Of a stretch of 64,000 nt of DNA, positions 60,244 to 64,000 are shown piece after piece. The DNA is from Spirosoma endbachense. GTDB taxonomy: Bacteria; Bacteroidota; Bacteroidia; Cytophagales; Spirosomataceae. The DNA is taken from contig NZ_CP045997.1 in NCBI RefSeq assembly GCF_010233585.1, forward strand, positions 3,807,779 to 3,871,778, in the 5' to 3' direction. The position numbers were made by a program, and so were the translations under genes. The notes below the pieces were generated by a model, which did no database searches, was not told where the DNA came from, and saw nothing but the letters and a program-made list of their open reading frames with translations. How positions within the stretch are numbered: the stretch's first letter is position 1; each line of letters starts with the position of its first letter.

Positions 60244-60795
60244 TTATGGCATCAATACTGTATCGATAACGTGAATTACGCCGTTTGACTGATTCACATC
60301 TGGAATCGTAACCGTTGCTACGCCACCTTTAGCGTCTGTCAACTCAATTTTCTTACCTTTTTGCATGGCTGTAAGTGTACCACCGGCAACCGTGGTTAGG
60401 GTTGCCTTTCCACCTCCATCTGCAATAGCTTTCATGAGATCGGCAGCACTCATTTTGCCCGACACTACATGGTAAGTCAGAATGCCGGTTAACATGGCTT
60501 TGCTTTCTGGCTTAACCAATGTCTCAACGGTACCTTTTGGAAGTTTGTCGAAGGCTTTATTGGTTGGTGCAAACACCGTGAATGGACCAGGACCAGACAG
60601 TGTTTCGACCAGGCCAGCTGCTTTAACAGCCGCTACCAGTGTCGTATGGTCCTTTGAGTTCACTGCATTTTCGATGATATTTTTCGAAGGATACATGGGA
60701 GCTCCACCAACCATAACGGAATTTTCCTGAGCAAAAGAAAGATGGCCGATCGTTAAAAAGGTAATTAGAGAAATAAATAATTTGAACGTTTTCAT
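60244..60795 (-). CDS. Fasciclin (FAS1) domain protein, secreted
   Basis: 183 aa. Signal peptide MKTFKLFISLITFLTIGHLSFAQ. FAS1 domain with the conserved boxes GPFTVFAPTNKAFDKLP (H1-like) and LTYHVVSGKMSAADL, ending SNGVIHVIDTVLMP. Single-domain secreted adhesion/stability proteins of this kind are common in Bacteroidota. Own terminator; intergenic spacing suggests a monocistronic gene. Confidence 0.95.
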   Translation of the reverse strand: MKTFKLFISLITFLTIGHLSFAQENSVMVGGAPMYPSKNIIENAVNSKDHTTLVAAVKAAGLVETLSGPGPFTVFAPTNKAFDKLPKGTVETLVKPESKAMLTGILTYHVVSGKMSAADLMKAIADGGGKATLTTVAGGTLTAMQKGKKIELTDAKGGVATVTIPDVNQSNGVIHVIDTVLMP

Positions 60796-61311
60796 GTCGT
60801 AAGTTCAGTTGAAAAAAAAATGATTACTATAAATGAACTGTGTGATCGATCGACGTGAAGACTTACGCAGGCAGGCAGGGCTTTGGATTTAAATGGGCAA
60901 AAGATTTTTACTTAAGAGTAAATAAAGGTGGGTTATCTGGCGAGTGATGGGCCGTTAAAACAGGCTTGAATGACATAAAAAAACCGCCGGGTTTATATCC
61001 CGGCGGAATGATCCTTTTAAAGGGTGCATGTGGATGGATATGCGGATAAATCAGCCATACAAAATTGGCTCATAAACAACTACTTATTCAGGGGGAATTT
61101 ACCCAAAGCTATACGGGGAATATACGGTTTTAGAGGAGGGAACTTTCCCGTATTTTGGAGAAAAATCCCGTATCTTCAATTGCAATTAATTGTTTATCAG
61201 ACAATTACACTTTATACATGCAAGATGTTTATCGGAAGTGATCTTTCTATTTACCTCAATAAGAATTACCTTAGCCCTGGTAGAAATTTCCCACTATTTA
61301 TTCATACCATT
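60796..61311. other. Intergenic region (516 bases)
   Basis: Holds the terminator-like hairpin at 60984-61006. The stretch 61081-61180 has repeated Gly-codon-like and CCCGTAT words but no gene; the larger frame here (from 61024) lacks coding character before residue ~97. Confidence 0.45.
60977..61006 (-). terminator. Terminator-like hairpin, minus direction
   Basis: CCGCCGGG (60984-60991) / CCCGGCGG (60999-61006), 7-base loop; on the minus strand the stem is followed by TTTTTTT. It faces no annotated minus-strand gene, so its target transcript is unclear. Confidence 0.6.
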
Positions 61312-61527
61312 ATGCTAGAATTCGTATTCAAACGGACAGAACTAAACGACTTGATTCAGTCGTCGGGAGACATTGATAACGGCAATGTCGTTATTCGATT
61401 GGCGTTTTCGCCAGGAGATAATAAAGTATTCCCGGCGCGTGTGACCGCCTTTTGCGAGGATGCTGCTGGAAAAGCTCTGGGAGACGATGAGATTAGCGGT
61501 TGCCCAAGGCCTCCTGGCTGCGAGTAA
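61312..61527 (+). CDS. Small conserved-looking protein (71 aa)
   Basis: Start chosen at ATG 61312; the frame reads open upstream, but only this part is protein-like: MLEFVFKRTELNDLIQSSGD, then DNGNVVIRLAFSPGDNKVFPARVTAFCED. A small beta-rich fold followed by a Pro/Gly/Cys tail. Lies 38 bases before the membrane-protein gene. Unknown function. Confidence 0.45.
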   Translation: MLEFVFKRTELNDLIQSSGDIDNGNVVIRLAFSPGDNKVFPARVTAFCEDAAGKALGDDEISGCPRPPGCE

Positions 61528-61565
61528 GTACAAAAATGAAATGTTGATACCTGATTTCGCTTACG

Positions 61566-62228
61566 ATGTGGCCAGTTATTAGAAGAGCCATTGATTACTT
61601 CGACACGGTCCCTCCTTTGCTGTTACTGATCCTGGCTATAACCGTGATGGTTCGGCCAAAGAGGGACTATGTTTTCTATTATATCTGTTGTCAGTTCATA
61701 TTCAATGGCTATGCCAATCTCCTGAATGAACTTTTAAGAGATAATCTGTTTGTCTACTCACTCAATTTCACATGGTCTTATTTCGTCCTTTCACTCTATT
61801 TTATTGATATTTATAATTCCCCTGTTTTAACCAGACTTATTCTTTTCATTGTTGTATTATTCCAGGTTGATTCGCTGTTCAACATTGAACAGGTAACTTC
61901 TGAAATAACGTTTAATAGTATATCTTTTGGGATTATTAGCCTGTTAATCACCTTCTATTGCCTACTCTATTATACCAAACAGTTATCTACGCAGCCTAAA
62001 GAAAACATCTTACATGTTCGTGATTTTTGGTACGTAAACGGTATCTTTACTTACTACGCCAGTAATTTTTTTATCTTTCTGACATTCAATACGTTAGTGA
62101 ACAGACATTATACCAATATCGGTATAATATGGAAAATTCATAACGTAGTTTTTCTGGTGATGTGCATTTATTTTTTCGTTGGATTACAATGCAAGCCTTC
62201 GCTGGAGAAATCGGAATCGTCATTATAG
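61566..62228 (+). CDS. Multi-pass membrane protein beside a two-component system
   Basis: 220 aa with about seven hydrophobic segments (PPLLLLILAITVMV; YYICCQFIFNGYANLL; WSYFVLSLYFIDIY; LTRLILFIVVLFQV; SISFGIISLLITFYCLLYY; GIFTYYASNFFIFLTF; VVFLVMCIYFFVGL). The N-terminal RPKRDY and C-terminal CKPSLEKSE are cytoplasmic-like. It overlaps the kinase start by 40 bases, so it is very likely the membrane sensor that works with that kinase. Confidence 0.6.
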   Translation: MWPVIRRAIDYFDTVPPLLLLILAITVMVRPKRDYVFYYICCQFIFNGYANLLNELLRDNLFVYSLNFTWSYFVLSLYFIDIYNSPVLTRLILFIVVLFQVDSLFNIEQVTSEITFNSISFGIISLLITFYCLLYYTKQLSTQPKENILHVRDFWYVNGIFTYYASNFFIFLTFNTLVNRHYTNIGIIWKIHNVVFLVMCIYFFVGLQCKPSLEKSESSL

Positions 62229-62986
62229 CAACTCTTTTTTTGCTCTTAATAACGGTCGCTCCTATTTTATTCGTGCTTATGCATCAACGCCAATATCATC
62301 GCTATTTATCTGATAAAGAGGAGATTAAAAACTTAAATCAGCGCGAACTCCTTCAGTCTCAATTAGAAATCCAGAATCAGACTTTTCAACAGATTGGCGA
62401 AGAACTTCATGATAACATAGGCCAGCTGCTTACAGTAGCACTCATGCGGCTAAATACACTCGAAGACGAGGTTATCGACCCGGATGCTCAGCAGTCTGTA
62501 CAGCAGACCCGCGAGATCATCAGAACGATCATCACCGATGTGCGTGCGCTTGCGAAAACACTTGATCACGATACAGTTCGACGATTTGGGCTATTGGCTA
62601 GTCTGACCCTTGAACTCGAACGGATTCAACGGACTGGGCGTATTCAGATACAGTTTCAGACGAGTGGCGAGACGTATTCGCTCGGTGAACAAACCGAGAC
62701 AGTGTTATTACGCATGACTCAGGAATCGTTGAATAATGCGCTCAAACATGCTCAGGCTCAGACCATAACGGTTTCAGTCGATTATCAGCCGACTCTATTT
62801 ATACTCTCAATTTCCGATGATGGTCGTGGGTTTGAATTAGAGGATGTAGCTAAACGAACCCTTGATAAAGCTGGGGTAGGATTGAACAATCTTTACCGGC
62901 GGGCCGGGCTGTTAGGAGGCACCTGTAGTATCATTAGCCACCCCGGTGCTGGAACGCACGTCGAAATTAAGCTACCGCGTACGTAA
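62189..62986 (+). CDS. NarX/LiaS-type sensor histidine kinase (HisKA_3)
   Basis: 265 aa from ATG 62189; an in-frame ATG nine codons upstream is possible. N-terminal membrane helix (IVIIATLFLLLITVAPILFVLM), short coil, HisKA_3 dimerisation helix with the acceptor His in GEELHDNIGQLLTVAL, and HATPase_c (RMTQESLNNALKHAQAQ; DDGRGFEL; GVGLNNLYRRAGLLGG). Cognate kinase of the NarL-type regulator downstream (113-base gap). Confidence 0.9.
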   Translation: MQAFAGEIGIVIIATLFLLLITVAPILFVLMHQRQYHRYLSDKEEIKNLNQRELLQSQLEIQNQTFQQIGEELHDNIGQLLTVALMRLNTLEDEVIDPDAQQSVQQTREIIRTIITDVRALAKTLDHDTVRRFGLLASLTLELERIQRTGRIQIQFQTSGETYSLGEQTETVLLRMTQESLNNALKHAQAQTITVSVDYQPTLFILSISDDGRGFELEDVAKRTLDKAGVGLNNLYRRAGLLGGTCSIISHPGAGTHVEIKLPRT

Positions 62987-63099
62987 ACCGTTTAAAATAT
63001 AAACGGTTGTTTTTCTAAAAATACTTACATCTGGGTATTGTCTACGATGGTGTAACTACCTACTTTTCAGGGATCAAACCATATCCAGCCATCGTACCT

Positions 63100-63747
63100 A
63101 TGCCTACTTCCATTGCTATTGCCGATGATCATCGTCTATTGGCCGAGGCCCTTTCCGACCTAATCCAGAAATATGATAATTACGAAGTCCTGTATGTAGC
63201 CGCTAACGGTCGTGATCTGTTAAACCGACTGCACCAGGGACCCGTTCCAGACATTGCACTGGTTGATTTGAATATGCCCGAAATGGATGGTTTTGAAACG
63301 GCCGTACAACTTCGTCAGCATTATCCTGCAATACGTGTATTAGCGCTTTCAATGACTGATCGTGAAGAACATATCGTTCGCATGATTCGGAACGGCGCGC
63401 GCGGTTATCTCCTCAAAGGATGCCGACCTGCTGAGCTTCGCCAGGCTCTGGATGAAGTTATGGCTAAAGGGTTTTATTATTCTGATTTCCTGACTTCACA
63501 ACTTATTCGTAGCTTAAATACTCCCGAATCGGGCAGCTCATCTTCCTATTTCAACCTTAATGGTCGTGAATATGATTTCCTGAAATTGGCGTGTAGTGAG
63601 CTCACATACAACGAAATAGCTGATCGTATGTGTGTGAGCCCACGTACTGTTGATGGCTACCGCGAGGCTGTTTTTCAAAAAATGGGTGTTCGAACCCGAG
63701 TCGGTATGGTTATAGAGGCCGTACGTAACGGGTTAATTGAGTTATAA
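63100..63747 (+). CDS. NarL/FixJ-type response regulator
   Basis: 215 aa. Receiver (residues ~1-120) with acidic DDH, acceptor Asp in ALVDLNMPEMDGF, Ser/Thr in ALSMTD and Lys in YLLKGC, and a LuxR-type HTH (NLNGREYDFLKLACSELTYNEIADRMCVSPRTVDGYREAVFQKMGVRTR). Transcription regulator paired with the preceding kinase. Confidence 0.95.
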   Translation: MPTSIAIADDHRLLAEALSDLIQKYDNYEVLYVAANGRDLLNRLHQGPVPDIALVDLNMPEMDGFETAVQLRQHYPAIRVLALSMTDREEHIVRMIRNGARGYLLKGCRPAELRQALDEVMAKGFYYSDFLTSQLIRSLNTPESGSSSSYFNLNGREYDFLKLACSELTYNEIADRMCVSPRTVDGYREAVFQKMGVRTRVGMVIEAVRNGLIEL

Positions 63748-63805
63748 GCCGACCCAGATCGAGTTTGTGTGTTTCTGGCGCTGAATGCCTGCCTAAATTT
63801 GTGGA

Positions 63806-64000
63806 TCAGCGAATAGACACTTGTAGCAACTGGCGACCTAATTCATGAATTGAGGCCTCCAGACGTTCTGCCTGCTCGACGGAAGGGAATCTCGAACCTG
63901 TCATGAATCGATTAATCGACTCCATATCAATGCCAGCATGGCCAGCAATGTGATTGGCTTTCAGCTGTTTAAATAGATCCCAAACGGCGGTTGTATCATA
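63806..64000 (-). CDS. C-terminal part of an unknown protein (3' end only)
   Basis: Open frame from the window end down to TGA 63808-63806, at least 64 residues, helical (VWDLFKQLKANHIAGHAGI...MESINRFMTGSRFPSVEQAERLEASIHELGRQLLQ). Could be an XRE-like or small helical regulator; too little is visible. Confidence 0.4.
   Translation of the reverse strand, partial: YDTTAVWDLFKQLKANHIAGHAGIDMESINRFMTGSRFPSVEQAERLEASIHELGRQLLQVSIR

Noticed and set aside
61024..61311. N-terminal 96 codons of the 61024-61527 frame
   Set aside because: Sequence is repetitive and not protein-like; only the part from ATG 61312 looks coding.

Overview
The window reads as a Bacteroidota chromosome, most likely Cytophagales and Spirosoma-like. 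The grounds are signal peptides cleaved just before Gln, a TTTG-N19-TAnnTTTG promoter in front of metH, few Shine-Dalgarno sites, the family of the AraC-type regulator, and a SAM-I riboswitch on metH. The genus is an inference from protein style. About three quarters of the window (1 to ~48.7 kb) looks like one tailed-phage prophage, entered in the middle of its capsid gene; the rest is ordinary host chromosome.

Prophage late region (1-22 kb, + strand): HK97-type capsid C-terminus, connectors and adaptors, tail terminator, tail tube, a terminator, a G/GT tail-assembly chaperone pair joined by a probable -1 frameshift, the tape measure, a tail hub-like protein and large distal tail proteins. 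The genes mostly overlap by 1-4 bases. Three distal genes (628, 799 and 686 aa), one of them with clear tail-fibre repeats, start with Sec signal peptides, which is odd for virion parts. Lysis follows: two membrane proteins (holin candidates), a spanin-like protein and a GH19 endolysin.

Accessory block (22-37.3 kb): between lysis and replication lie ~15 kb of genes that are not phage machinery. They are a class C beta-lactamase-like serine hydrolase, a GAF histidine kinase, an intact receiver protein, a receiver with Glu in place of the phospho-acceptor Asp, a receiver C-terminal remnant, a sigma-region-2-like/pseudo-receiver fusion, an AraC-PAS regulator, a TPR histidine kinase, a truncated DUF5131 gene and several unknowns. 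Related terminator-bearing repeats are scattered through it, suggesting growth by duplication and decay.

Prophage early and lysogeny region (37.3-48.7 kb): a minus-strand operon (DUF4494-like, NUMOD-like, VRR-NUC nuclease, winged-helix replication protein with an iteron-like cluster inside its gene, small unknowns, excisionase-like and Cro-like proteins) diverges from an S24-type repressor. Next come a lipoprotein, small membrane proteins, two paralogous ~55-aa micro-ORFs flanking an ECF sigma factor, and a tyrosine integrase.

Host region (48.9-64 kb): a LGNGPSL-motif protein, a GNAT-like transferase, a Ppx/GppA phosphatase, promoter plus SAM-I riboswitch plus metH, a subtilase with a small I9-like partner, an exported protein, a fasciclin-domain protein, and a membrane protein/NarX-type kinase/NarL-type regulator cluster. 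No tRNA, rRNA, CRISPR array or transposase was recognised.
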